The notes under the pieces are model-generated. The model had not been told where the DNA came from. It ran no database searches and saw only the letters and a list, made by a program, of their open reading frames with translations. The position numbers were made by a program, and so were the translations under genes. 64,000 nt of DNA from Histoplasma ohiense (Eukaryota; Ascomycota; Eurotiomycetes; Onygenales; Ajellomycetaceae). The stretch spans positions 4,402,001 through 4,466,000 of the forward strand of contig JAEVHH010000004.1 in NCBI GenBank assembly GCA_017607445.1, read 5' to 3'. This document shows, in pieces, positions 11,980-23,339 of the stretch. Numbering within the stretch: the stretch's first letter is position 1; each line of letters begins with the position of its first letter.

Positions 11980-12310
11980 TTCTACTCTAGCTTCTGTGAG
12001 AACTTCAGCTAAGACATTTTATTCAGAAATAATTTGAGACTGTTGTTCATTTTCAGAGCTTTTAAAGAAGAATTGTTCATCTGATCAATCTATAAAAGAA
12101 TTTGTTTATCTTAATCAAGAAAATTCTAATACAAGATTGTAGTTCTTCATTTTCATTGTATGAAAGAAATAAGATATCTGCTGTGCATTATTTTTGTAAT
12201 TAATGACAGTAGTTGCAATGTTATACTCTTCAAAGAAGTGTATTATGCATTCATCAATTGATTTAATTATTTTGATTTTACAGTGAGCAGTTTCTAGATT
12301 GTGATTCTTT

Positions 12311-13636
12311 TAGGCTGGCTGGTGGGACCATGAATTTCATGTTTGGTTTGATTTGATTTGATCCCAGTCCATTTCTTGGTGTGATTTTCAGTGGGATCAG
12401 GATCAGAATGGAAGTGTAAAGTGACTAGAATTATAGAACATGAGTGAAATGGGACTAATAAATCTTGATATTTCATGTAAAGTGACTGACTATCAAAAAT
12501 AAGAACATGATCTGGGACTGACTATGATTTTGACTGAGGTTTGGTCCTGTTCTGATGATTATATAATACATATCTTAGATATCAATCTGATGATATGATT
12601 GGTGGAGATATCACCCCTATCTAGTGCTGTCAACCAATCTATTGCTGCTAAGCTATCCCTCGCTGCTAAGCTATCGCCGCTGCCAACCTATCTATCACTG
12701 CCAATCTATCTATCGCTGCTAATCTATCGCTGCTAATCTATCGCTGCCAACCTATCTATCGCTGCCAATTTATCTACCACTGCCAATCTATCTATCGCTG
12801 CTAATCTATCGCTGCCAATCTATCTACCGCGGCGAATCTATTGCTGCTAATCTATCACTGCTAATCTATTGCTGCTAAGCTATCCCTCACTGCTAAGCTA
12901 TCCCTCACTGCTAAGCTATCCCTTGCTGCTAAGCTATCACTGCCAATCTATCACTGCTAATCTATCGCTGCCAACCTATCTACCGCGGCGAATCTATCTA
13001 TCACTGTCAATTTATCTACCACTGCCAATCTATCTATTGCTGCTAATCTATTGCTGCTGCCAATCTATCTATCACTGCTAATCTATTGCTGCTAATCTAT
13101 CACTGCTAATCTATCACTGCTAATCTATCACTGCTAATCTATTGCTGCTAATCTATCACTGCTAATCTATCGCTGCCAACCTATCTACCGCGGCGAATCT
13201 ATCTATTGCTGCCAACCAACCTACCACTGCCAACCTATCTATCGCTGCCAATCTATCGCTGCCAATCTATCGCTGCCAACCTATCTACTGCAGTGAATCT
13301 ATCTATCACTATCATTACTAGTTCAAAATAGAACTAGAGCATAAATACACTAAACTTTTTTTGATAGATAATGATTTTTGGTAACACTCATAGCATTATA
13401 TCATCTATATAGGGTAAATCATGGTTCCATTTGGTCCCATTTTAACAAAATGGGACCAAATGGGACCAGAATCAGTAATTTATAAGAAGAACATGACCTG
13501 AGACTAGATTTATAATATAAACAGTGTAAAGTGACTAATTTAATAAACACTATATGAGACCAGGACTAAGAAATTTGATAATGGGACTGGAGAAATATTT
13601 AGTCTTAGTCTCATGCATGGTCACACAGTCAGTCTA
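12311..13636 (+). mobile_element. hAT-like non-autonomous DNA element, copy 2
   Basis: This 1326-bp copy is flanked by the perfect 8-bp direct repeat GATTCTTT (12303-12310 and 13637-13644). Ends match copy 1: TAGGCTGGCTGGTGGGACC on the left and the complement TAGACTGACTGTGTGACC on the right. The minisatellite body spans about 12620-13310, with units such as AATCTATCGCTGCT and ACCTATCTACCGCGGCG. It keeps many CpG sites (for example CGCGGCG), unlike the surrounding left B sequence, so it probably inserted after B was mutated. It splits the protease region of left B. The uninterrupted site is readable in right B near 16,060-16,075. Confidence 0.88.
13427..13463. repeat. Perfect 17-bp hairpin inside hAT-like copy 2
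   Basis: CCATTTGGTCCCATTTT (13427-13443) is followed by the loop AAC and then by its exact complement (13447-13463). Copy 1 carries the same structure near 7369-7405 with several mismatches. It lies outside the minisatellite, in the right subterminal region. Confidence 0.9.
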
Positions 13637-13699
13637 GATTCTTTGCTCAAAATTCATTGACACAGTTTACTTCTGACTCAGAGTCTACTAGCACAAGCA

Positions 13700-15034
13700 T
13701 TTTTTACAGACTTTTAGATGTAGTGAGTTTCACTGTGACAGTGAAGCTTAAGATGTTTTTGTATTGACTTTTCATATTTATGACTGTTATTGTGAGTTGA
13801 ATAATATATTTTAAGTGTTTTTTGAGTTCTTCAAGTTCTTCATATCTTTTGTATTGAGTTTTGAGTTGAATTTGGTGTTTTTGAATTCATCTTTGAGTCA
13901 TTTGAAATACAAATTGATGATATGTTCTGATTGTTTGCAATAACAGCAATATTTTGATTGAGTGAAGTCATCAGACTTTGTAGTGTCATTTCATCTGTGT
14001 TTGTTTTATGATTTATTATCAGTATTATTTCTGTTGTTAAAGTTTTGAGTGAGGTTTTTGAAATTTGATTTCTCTTTAAGCTTCTTCTGTTTCTCTGACA
14101 GATTCAATTCTGTCATTGTAAGTTTATGTAGAATGATATCATAGCTTAACTCTTTCAATTTGATTGTATATTTGTCAAATTCTCAGTGAATGGAAGATAG
14201 AACTTTTATATAGAGATGTGATTTCCAATGATATTTGCTATAAGAATGCTGCAGATATTCTTCAATTGATTGTAAATGTGAAGCAAATTGTTGAATTGTC
14301 TGATTTTCTTATTGCTCTGTTTTTCAGTACTGTCTATTGACATCTCAGAAACTTTTATCTGAATCAGTGACTTGACATTGCATTCAACTAATAAATTCTT
14401 CTTATGATGACAAAGTTCATATATCATATATATGTTGATACCAATATTGTTGCATCTTGATATTGAAATGAGTGATGACTTCAATGATCTTTTGATGGTT
14501 GTGTTTGTTGTAGTAATCAAGATCACTGATATGGAAAGTGATAGCAGCTGTAACAAAGTTTTCAAATTCTTTCATATTTTAATCTCAGAACTTTTTCACA
14601 TCTTTTCAAGAAAAGTGACTACTCATGCTGAAATCTTGAAGTTCTAATTATCAAAATGATATCCAACTATATCTCTCACTGACAGTAGTTATGATGCTTT
14701 TCACTAAGATATTGAATGCTTGTGTGGTTTTTGATGATCTGAGAATACTTGTGATATTATTGCAGTTATCATTCACATTAGTTGCATCTCTACTGTGGTT
14801 CAGATGTGCTTCTAGCATATTTTAAATGACTGAAATTGTTTCATTCAATTCTTGTAGTAAAGTGTTGCATTGATGTTGGAGTTCTTGCAGTTCTTTCTCA
14901 GTCTGTAATTTTTTGATTCTTCTGATTACAGTTATCTTTTCAGTCTCAATTGCACTGAGATCTTCAGAAGAGATATTCTCTTCTGAACTATACTCAGAGT
15001 CTGATTTTATAGAAGAAGATGATACTTGTTGCAT
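13700..15034 (-). pseudogene. Left B gag remnant
   Basis: Gag opens at 15034 (MQQVSSSSIKSDSEYSSEEN), an acidic Ser/Glu-rich start followed by a predicted coiled-coil-like segment (LQTEKELQELQHQCNTLLQE). Further open frame lies at 14565-14206. A zinc knuckle is recognisable at 13948-13907 (CCYCKQSEHIINL), but its last Cys has become Tyr through a G-to-A change. Right B keeps that Cys. Confidence 0.75.
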
Positions 15035-15186
15035 ACTTTCAGTGACAGAAGTGTATGTTTTATGATTTTCTTTTATAATGTTTGTTGCTTTGAATTCAGT
15101 GGTAGTATGAGTACAGTGGATGCTGTGGATAGAGACTATAACTATTACTCAATGAATCATCTCTTGAAGATTGAATGATTAGAAAC

Positions 15187-15469
15187 TGTGAGATGTAGCA
15201 ACAGTGTGAAGAGTAACAATAGAAGATAGTTTATAGTGTAGTGAAGATAATAGTAATATATTGTAGAGTGTAGTATAGTAGTGTAATATAGTGTAGTGTA
15301 GTGTAGTGTAGTGTAGCTAATCACTAAGGAAGAAAAGAAAGAGAAAGAAGATGTGTGAAATACATACATCGATATATATATACATATAGAAATAGCGGGA
15401 GCGAGAGTATAATGGAAAGAGGTAAGAATAAGCGAAGATAATAAGGAAATAATAAACAAGTGCATTACA
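15187..15469 (-). repeat. 5' LTR of left B
   Basis: Read on the minus strand it starts TGTAATGCACTTGTTT and ends CATCTCACA. It is 283 bp long and aligns with the 3' LTR of right B (28622-28875, 254 bp). It contains a short GTGTA/GTAGT microsatellite on the plus strand (about 15255-15315) that accounts for part of the length difference. The flank at 15470-15474 is ATCAT. The partner duplication should lie next to the lost 3' LTR. Confidence 0.85.
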
Positions 15470-15479
15470 ATCATTGAAA

Positions 15480-15990
15480 ATCACATCTCTATATGAAAGT
15501 TCTACCTTTCATTTGCTGAAAATTTGACAAATATACAATCAAATTGAAAGAGTTAAGCTATAATACCACTCTATATAAACTTGCAATGACAGAATTGAAT
15601 CTGTCAGAGAGATAGAAGAAGCTTAAAAAGAAGTCAAATTTCAAAAATCTCACTCAAAACTTTAACAACAGAAATAATACTGATAATAGATTACAAAACA
15701 AATACAGATGAAATGATATTACAAAGTCTGATAACTTCACTCAATCAAAATATTGCTGTTATTGCAAGCAATCAGAACATACCATCAATTTGTGTTTCAA
15801 ATGACTCAAAGATAAATTCAAAAATATCAAGTCTGACTCAAAACTCAATGCAAAAGACACAAAGAATTCAAAGAACTCAAAAAATACTTGAGATATATCA
15901 TTCAGCTTACAATAACAGTTATAAACACAGAAAATCAATACAAAAATATTTTAAACTTCACTATCACAGTGAAATTTGCTATATCTAAAA
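15480..15990 (+). pseudogene. Right B gag C-terminal remnant
   Basis: Broken frames match the C-terminal half of left B gag. A complete CX2CX4HX4C zinc knuckle (CCYCKQSEHTINLC) is at 15754-15795. The frame remains open around it (15713-15988). The protease region follows; a VDSESEINC-like stretch near 16014-16045 sits where the aspartic protease active site should be, with the usual DSG motif not intact. Confidence 0.75.
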
Positions 15991-16187
15991 ATCTGCAAAA
16001 ATGCTTGCACTAGTAGACTCTGAGTCAGAAATAAACTGTGTTGATGAATTTTGAACAAAGAATCACAATCTAGAAACTGCTCACTGCAAAATCAAAATGA
16101 TCAAATTAATTGATGAATGTATAATGCATTTCTTTGAAGAGTATAACATTGCAACTACTATCACTGATTACAAAGATAATACACAAC

Positions 16188-16458
16188 TGTAATAGACGCA
16201 ACGGAGATATCTATATTAGGAAATAACTATATGGCGATGGAAGAATACAGAACACATCAGAATTAATGAGAAGAAATATAGCACACAATATCATAGACAG
16301 CTGTAGTGCATGATGATCATCTATATAATACTCACTGATATCTGTAGATATTAGAAGATCAGTGATTAGCTTTGAATAATAGAGATTGCTATCTTTTTAA
16401 CATTCTACATGTGTACTTCACACTACTCTCATAATTATATCTACAATCATCTCTTACA
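16188..16458 (+). repeat. C1 5' LTR
   Basis: This 271-bp repeat starts TGTAATAGACGCAACGGAG and ends CATCTCTTACA. It keeps two CpG sites near its start that the 3' LTR has lost (GACGCAACGG against CACAACAG), showing C-to-T and G-to-A decay since insertion. Confidence 0.93.
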
Positions 16459-16599
16459 ATTCTAATTGCTCTAAACTTTATTTGAGTGGTTCATTGTTAC
16501 ACACATCTACAATAAAGCATGCAATGTTAGTTAAAACATGCAACATTAGTTAAAATATGTAAGATGATTTTAATATATGTAAGATCTCTTGAAAATTAA

Positions 16600-17600
16600 T
16601 CTGAATCCTCTATCATCTTCAATGATCACAATGTGTGTTTGCAACAGTTGAATGATCAAATCTGTGAATGAGAGCAGCAATTAGCTATTCTGCATGCACA
16701 ACAGCAGCTCAACAAATTGAAAGTACAGATTTGTGAAGATACTCTCATTGAGTTTCAATTAATTCAGAATATCATCACAGAACTGCTGCAAAATTAATCT
16801 GTGAACAATACAGATGATGATAATGAAACACCACTGAGATTAGAGATTAAGAACTATTATTGAGGAAAAAATATGTTAGAATTCAAGAACTATAAAGATT
16901 GCATATTGACTCTCTTTACACATCATCACTGATATTATCAAAAGAAAGAACATAAGATAAATGATGCTAAACTCTATCTTGACACTCACATTAAGCAGAA
17001 ATGATTGAATTTTGTATCATTGTATAAGAGATGTGGAGGGACAACACTGTTGACTTTTGATAATATACTATCACATCTAGAAATGCAAATTAACAATCCA
17101 CAGAACCAACACTGATTGATGAGTCAAAAGTTTCAAGATACAAAGCAACAAGAATGATAATTGATATACAATTTCTCTAAATATCTCAAAGACTAAGAGT
17201 ACTACTTACTCTCATATAGCAAAGAACAAAGAATGGATAACTTGTGTAGTAAAATATTGAAAATATTACACACAGAACTCAATCATTGAAATCAAAAGCT
17301 TCAGAACTACAAAGAGTTGCTTCAAACTCTACAGACTCTTGAGAAAAATATACTGAAGCAACAGCATACTATTCACAAAGAAAGATCTGCAATATTCATA
17401 GAGAATCAGCATTGTTCTGATAAATCTAGCAATCATTGAAACAAGAGAAAATAAAAAAAACAAATGAATTCAACTGAACAAATCAAGAAAGATAAATATA
17501 ACTGAATGAAGAAATGTTCTCACTGTCATAAAAAGAGTCATGTTACAAATGATTGTTGAATATTATATCTTGAAAAGTGCAACCAAGTTTGACAAGCAAA
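16600..17600 (+). pseudogene. C1 gag remnant
   Basis: Broken frames run from about 16600 with a Gln-rich N-terminal region. A zinc knuckle (CSHCHKKSHVTNDC, CX2CX4HX4C) lies at 17515-17556. Trp codons have repeatedly become TGA, for example just before the knuckle. The equivalent region in C2 keeps longer open stretches, such as 33018-33302. Confidence 0.8.
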
Positions 17601-18239
17601 AAATCAACAATCTCAATTATAGAAGCAGCTGCTGCATTGGAAATATGAACAACTAGACTGTAAGATAAATGATTATTGGTGATGAATATATGAATGCTGA
17701 CAGAAGTGGAATGGTTGATGATGTGAATGTTAGTGAATTCTGATGTGAATGTGAACTTTGTGTCCCACATCTGGGCATTGAAATATTTCTTGAAGGCAGA
17801 AGATAAATCAAAAGTAGTGGAAGCAGTTGATAATCATAAGATTAAGTCATATAAACAATGAAGAGCTGCAATGAAGATTATTGATGATGAACATGTTCTC
17901 TGAGAAGGATTCCACTATTTCAAAGAGGCTGATATTAGCAGATATGACATAATTTTGAGCATGCTGTGATTGAAAGCTGTGAATTCTGATATTGACTGAG
18001 TGTGAAGATGCTGAATCTATAGAAAAGTGTTGAATATTAATCACATACATTTGAATACTGCTAAAGAATTCACAACACTAATTGATGATGGCAATATTAT
18101 ATTCACTGCCTTATCATTACAAGCTGTGAGTGCAGCAACTGAGTCAAATATCTCAGATGATTATAAAGATTATCTTGATGTATTCTGAAAAGACATATCT
18201 GATGCAGAACATGCATCTCATGATTATGTTATAGAGCTC

Positions 18240-19560
18240 AAATCTGACAAGAAACTCTCATATTAATCAATATATAACTTATCACCTCAAGAACTCTCTG
18301 TCCTCTGAGAATATATCAAAAAAACATTAGAGAAGAATTGAATACATTCATTCAAGAGCTCAGCTGACACACCAGTATTATTCACATCTAAGAAGAATGA
18401 AACCCTGTGTCTTTGCATGAATTATCAAGGATTGAATGAAATAACAGTCAAGAATCAATATTCACTGCTCTTGATAAGTGAAATACTTGATAGATTAGCA
18501 GATGCCAAAATATATATGCAACTGAATCTTAGAGATGTGTATTATAGAATTTGCATACAAGTGAGAGATGAATGAAAAACAGCATTTTGAACACAATATG
18601 AACACTTTGAATATCTAGTCTTATCTTTTGAGCTAATCAATGTCTCTGCAATCTTTCAATCTTATATCAACAAAGCCCTCAGTGATCTTTTAGATGTATA
18701 TTGTGTGGCTTACCTTGACAATATTGTAATCTATTCAAACACACTTGATGAACATGTCGTCTATGTTAAGAATGTGCTGGAATGGTTAAGGTGATGGAGA
18801 CTATATGCCAAACTTAGTAAGTGTACATTCCACACAACAGAAATTGGATTTTTGAGTTTTGTGATTACCATGCAGAGTATTACTGTTGAGAAATACCACA
18901 TCAACACAATTCTAGATTGATCAGAATCATGAACTATAAACAAATTGCAAATATTTCTAGAATTCATTAATTTCTATCATCAATTCATATACAAGTTCTT
19001 GATAATAACAGCATCTCTGACTGAATTGTTAAAAGATTATGAAATAAAAAAGAGGAAGAATAATGCATCTGTTCAGTTAGATGAAAACTGCAAGCATGCA
19101 ATTTTGCAGTTAAAAGAATGCTTTACAAAAGCACTGTTGTTGGTCCACTTTGATCTGCAGCAAAAACTCTGTATAGAAATGGATGGATCTGGTGTTGCAA
19201 TTGCTGCAGTAATATCACAATTAATGAATGATGATCACTGACATCTGATCATGTTTTGGTCTAGAAAGCTCACAGAAACAGAAAGACATTATCAAATATA
19301 TGATTTAAAAATATTGCTGATTGTAGAAGCTTTCAGACAATGATGTCACTATTTACATGATAGCAGACACTCAATAACTGTTTTATCTGACCATGTCAAT
19401 CTTCAGCATTTCATGATAATGAAGCAGCTAAATGAGTATCAGATTTGCTGAATGAAAATACTCTCAGTATTTGATTTTGAAATAGAGCACTGTTCTGAGA
19501 AAAATAATCCCACAGATGTATCAAATCATTGTTCAGATTTTGTAAAACACACAGCTTTCT
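18240..19560 (+). pseudogene. C1 reverse transcriptase and RNase H remnant
   Basis: Recognisable reverse transcriptase blocks include LCMNYQGLNEITVKNQYSL-like sequence near 18415-18465, DAKIYMQLNL near 18500 and YLDNIVIYSN near 18710, where the second catalytic Asp is Asn. RNase H follows with HFDLQQKLCIEMDGSG (within the open frame 18945-19241), FWSRKLTETERHYQ near 19255 and LSDHVNLQHF near 19385. Stops are mostly TGA. Confidence 0.88.
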
Positions 19561-19979
19561 TGACAGAGCTCTCTACTCTGTAAGAGAAGCTGTGTAAGAG
19601 GATCTTTAAGTCACTAAAGACAAAAGAAAATACAAAGTTAGATCAATGTGTCAAGATGATGTGAAAAGATCTGCAAGTTAATGAAAATTGTTGAGTGAAG
19701 AGATCTATAGTCATTGATGACAACAATCTCTGCAGAATAAAGAACACATCTGCAGATGAGAATGAGATTGCAGATGTTACAGAGTTAAATCTAGAGACTC
19801 TGATGCCACAGATTCTAGCTATCAAGATATTTGAGTCTGAAACAGTCTATCACAAAGAGATAGCTGAATCTATCATCAAACTCTTACTACAAATTCAGAA
19901 TAGAGATGCCAGCATATCTGAACTTTGCAGAAGACTAGAGATGAGTGATGCTAGTATAGATAATCATTCAATCTGAGTA

Positions 19980-21330
19980 GTAGATAAAGATGATCTGCTC
20001 AGAAAAGATGATAAAGTCTACATATCATAAGACAAAGCTGTAAAATATGAAATAATGAAAATGAATCACAATGATCTTTAAAGTGATCATTTTGAATGTG
20101 ACAAAATCATTGAAGCAATCAAATGCAAGTACTTATGACATGATATGAGTGATGAGATTGCAGAATATGTGAGAATTTGTGATGTTTGTCAATGTGTCAA
20201 GATATCATGACACAAGCTGTACAGATTGCTACAACCACATTCAGTGTCAGATAAAAAATGATATATAATTAATATGAACTTTATTGAAGATCTGTCAGAT
20301 AATAAAAAGAGAAGTCAAATCTATAATGCTATTGTTGTATTTGTTGATTTATTCATCAAATAAGTTATAATTGTGTCCACATCTTCAGAGCTAGATGCAG
20401 AAGAACTTGTGGATATTATTGTATGAAGAATTGCAAAGAACTTTGATCTATCTGTGAACATTATTAACAACTGAGATTCATTAATAAATAGTAAGTTTTG
20501 ATTGATATTGTGTTATCTGCTTCATATTCAACAAAAATTATCAACAGCATTCCACCTGCAAATCAACAGCCAGACAGAACAATTGAATCAAGTGATTGAA
20601 CATTATTTTTACATATATTGCAGCTATCAGCAAGATAATTGAATAGAATGAATTTCTTTGATGCAATGAACATATAACAACATCTTCCACACATCAATAA
20701 AAATGACATCATCTGAAGCAATGATCAGTTGATCAACTGAACTTCATATAGACATGAAACTCTCAAGCACAGATGTGTCAAAATCAGTGATGAAACAAGT
20801 GAAATGAATGAAGTAAGCAGAGAACAAGATCTGAGAATGTCTGAAAGCTGTCAAAGCAGCTGAGAAAAAGTATTATGATTAGCATCATATATCAAAAAGC
20901 TTTAAGATAGAGGACTGAATAATGCTGCATGCAAAAAATATATCCATCTTACAATTCTCACTCAAACTAGATCATTGATTTTTGAGTCTCTTTCAAATAA
21001 TTGATATCTGCAGTACACAGATGTACAAACTGAAACTCACACTGCAATATAAAGAAATTCATTTCATATTCCATATTTCCCTTCTCAAACCTTATCACAT
21101 GTGCAACAGACAAATTCTGCAAGCAGAACTGATAATTATAGATGTGCAAGAGAAATGAGAAGTTGAAGCTATATTAGATAAGCATCAATACTGCAGTCAA
21201 ACACAATATCTTGTCAAATGAAAAGATTGTACAGACACAGATAATTCTTGAGAATCTGAGAAAAACTTGATGAACAGTCAGAAGTATTTAAAACAGTTTA
21301 ATAAAATCTATCAGAAGTCAGTCAGTAAAC
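19980..21330 (+). pseudogene. C1 integrase and chromodomain remnant
   Basis: The integrase zinc-binding domain ends in CDVCQ near 20180. The core follows with FIEDLSDNKK, a decayed DSLINSKF at the second catalytic Asp (near 20470) and TAFHLQINSQTEQLNQ. The C-terminal domain (IHFIFHISLLKPYH near 21055-21090) is followed by a chromodomain at about 21150-21300 (EVEAILDKHQYCSQTQYLVK). The open frames are short and separated by TGA codons. Confidence 0.85.
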
Positions 21331-21829
21331 AAAAACAAAGAAGATGACAATGACTGCTGAATATATTTATTTCACTCAGAGATTAAAAAACAGATCTGCC
21401 TCAGCTTGATCAGTGTTATTCAAAAAATTGTCATCAAAACAAATCTGCTTATTATCTCAAATTTTCTCAACTGATGAAGCACAACATTTCAATGATGACT
21501 TGAGAGCTGCAATCAGCAATGTAATCACTGAAATCTCATCAATCATTATTTCAGTCAGAGTCTCAGAAGAACTGTCTCATTGAATCTTCTGAATCTTCAC
21601 AGCAAAGAATTTAACCACTGCAGTCACAGCATTCTGCAAAATATTAACATTCAAAACATTCACATCAGCAACAATTAGATTCTCAGCAGCATTGATAATC
21701 ATCTGAGTCAATTCAACAGCATTCACTGACATCTAATAGAAAGTTAATATTATATACTGTAAAAACCATCTGTTTTGAATAATAACTTACTGAAATGCAG
21801 GCATGTTTTGTCACTGAGCAGTGCTTGCA

Positions 21830-22518
21830 TTTTTTGCATCAACTCTCAGCAGACTTACAATGATGATGGGGGGATATTGTCAAATGTCAAATACAACAAC
21901 AGCAATATACTGCTGTATTTCTTTCTAACACTTCAACAGAACTGTTCACTTCCTCATCTTCATCTACATTATCAGTCAATTCAAATAATGTATCAAGATC
22001 TTGGCTCAGTGAGGGTGACACTGATGTAATAGCAGAACACAAAAACATGCTTTCTGAAATACTGCTATAATCAAATATCACACTCTACTGTGACAACAGA
22101 TCATTAGAGTTCATATAGAATTCTAGAACCTCATCTGCATTCTTATAGATCTGCACATCAAGTACAAACCTTGCAACAGCAGTTTGATACATGGTAAATC
22201 TCTCATTCAGAACTTCATCAGAGAGCAGCATCTTGTGAAATTCATCAATCAAAAATTGATCAGTTTCATGAAAGCACTCAGACATCTATAACTCATTAGT
22301 ACTCATAACAATCTCAGTTTAAAAAAACTTACAGCAGCACAACTTCTATTTGATATATAGCAGACATGACAGCATATTCATTCATCATTCACAAAGCAAG
22401 AATATACTGAGAGGTTCTGCAATCTCTTCAGACAACTCAAGCAAATGCTCTCAATGACAGACAGCATATCATTCTTTATAGACTTCAAATCAACAACAGA
22501 AACAGCTGATTCTGACAT
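21830..22518 (-). pseudogene. Antisense two-exon ORF in C1 tail
   Basis: On the strand opposite to pol, an ATG at 22518 opens exon 1 (22518-22333, 62 codons, one TGA where C2 also has TGA). A 47-bp candidate intron (22332-22286) has a GTAAGT donor, a CTAAT branch-like site and a TAG acceptor. Exon 2 begins at 22285 (MSECFHETDQFLIDEF) and runs to about 21890 with one stop at 22084-22082. It ends in a Cys run (YCCCC), and further Cys codons follow a TGA towards 21830. C2 has the same layout at 38528-37841. The product is unknown; exon 1 has CX2C pairs that could bind zinc. Confidence 0.5.
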
Positions 22519-23061
22519 TCTATCATAACTTTAATCAGTATCAAGATCTTATTCAAAGAAGAAGAAGAAGCAAAAGCAATAAGAAAGAAAATCAGATGTT
22601 GAAGATTGAAATCAATATTGCAATATTGATCAAAAAGATTGCAACAACACAAAACTCAACCCAAAATGAAAAACACAACCACACAATCAAAACTTTGAAT
22701 TTCACAATAAAAATCACATAGAAGAATACAGCATACTTTATTTGATAAATTGATATATTCTTTTTAAATAAAAAATTGTTAGTGGTGATGGTGGTGATGA
22801 TTTTGTTAGAGTATGATTTTTTGGTGTAAAAGTCAAAGAAAAGAGGTTCAGAAGTTGTGTCTAAATCATGATTGAACTGCAATAACATCAGAGATGAAAA
22901 AACATTCTCTCAAAACAGTAACATTTCAGAATTAATCTCAACAATTAATTCAGTTCAATTCTGCAAACTTCATACAATATCAACCACACAGCATATATTA
23001 TGAACTTCATATGTCACAGTAAGAAGCTCTGAGAATCAGATCTTTGAAGAAGAGAGATAAT

Positions 23062-23332
23062 TGTAATAGACACAACAGAGATATCTATATTAGAAAATAG
23101 CTATATAGCAATGAAAGAACACAGAACACATCAGAATTAATGAGAAGGAATATAGCACACAGCATTATAGACAGCTGTAATATATGATGATCATCTATAT
23201 AATACTCACTGATATCTGTAGATATTAGAAGATCAGTGATTAGCTTTGAATAATAGAGATTGCTATCTTCTTAACATTCTACATACATACTTCACACTAC
23301 TCTCATAATTATATCTACAACCATCTCTTACA
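23062..23332 (+). repeat. C1 3' LTR
   Basis: A 271-bp repeat from TGTAATAGACACAACAG to CATCTCTTACA, followed by the target duplication ACAAC. It is the same length as the 5' LTR, with differences of the C-to-T and G-to-A kind. Confidence 0.93.
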
Positions 23333-23339
23333 ACAACAA

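Larger units (their letters stand above)
6016..15469 (-). mobile_element. Family B chromovirus, left copy, 3' LTR missing
   Basis: A Ty3/gypsy element on the minus strand with a 5' LTR at 15187-15469, gag (15034-13700), protease, reverse transcriptase and RNase H (11979-10500), integrase with chromodomain start (10200-8750), then a long 3' region. Two hAT-like elements interrupt it (6260-7577 and 12311-13636). Removing them leaves about 6.8 kb. Homology with right B stops near 6016, so the 3' LTR and roughly 370 bp before it are lost. Its LTR end at 15469 abuts internal gag sequence of right B, so left B most likely inserted into right B in the opposite orientation. Confidence 0.85.
16188..23332 (+). 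mobile_element. Family C chromovirus, copy C1, full length
   Basis: The 7145-bp element is bounded by two 271-bp LTRs (16188-16458 and 23062-23332) and flanked by the perfect 5-bp duplication ACAAC (16183-16187 and 23333-23337). Internal order is gag, protease, reverse transcriptase, RNase H, integrase, chromodomain, then a 1.7-kb tail with an antisense ORF. It is inserted in the protease region of right B; joining the flanks restores homology with left B at about 12,190-12,215. Heavy TGA content shows it is inactive. Confidence 0.93.

Noticed and set aside
12620..13310. CRISPR-like regularly repeated sequence
   Set aside because: Units are contiguous 14/18-bp tandem repeats without unique spacers, in a eukaryotic genome.
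15157..15474. 105-codon minus-strand frame and its counterpart at 28657-28983
   Set aside because: Both lie across the B LTR and are low-complexity Tyr/Leu/Ser-rich; LTR sequence, not a protein.
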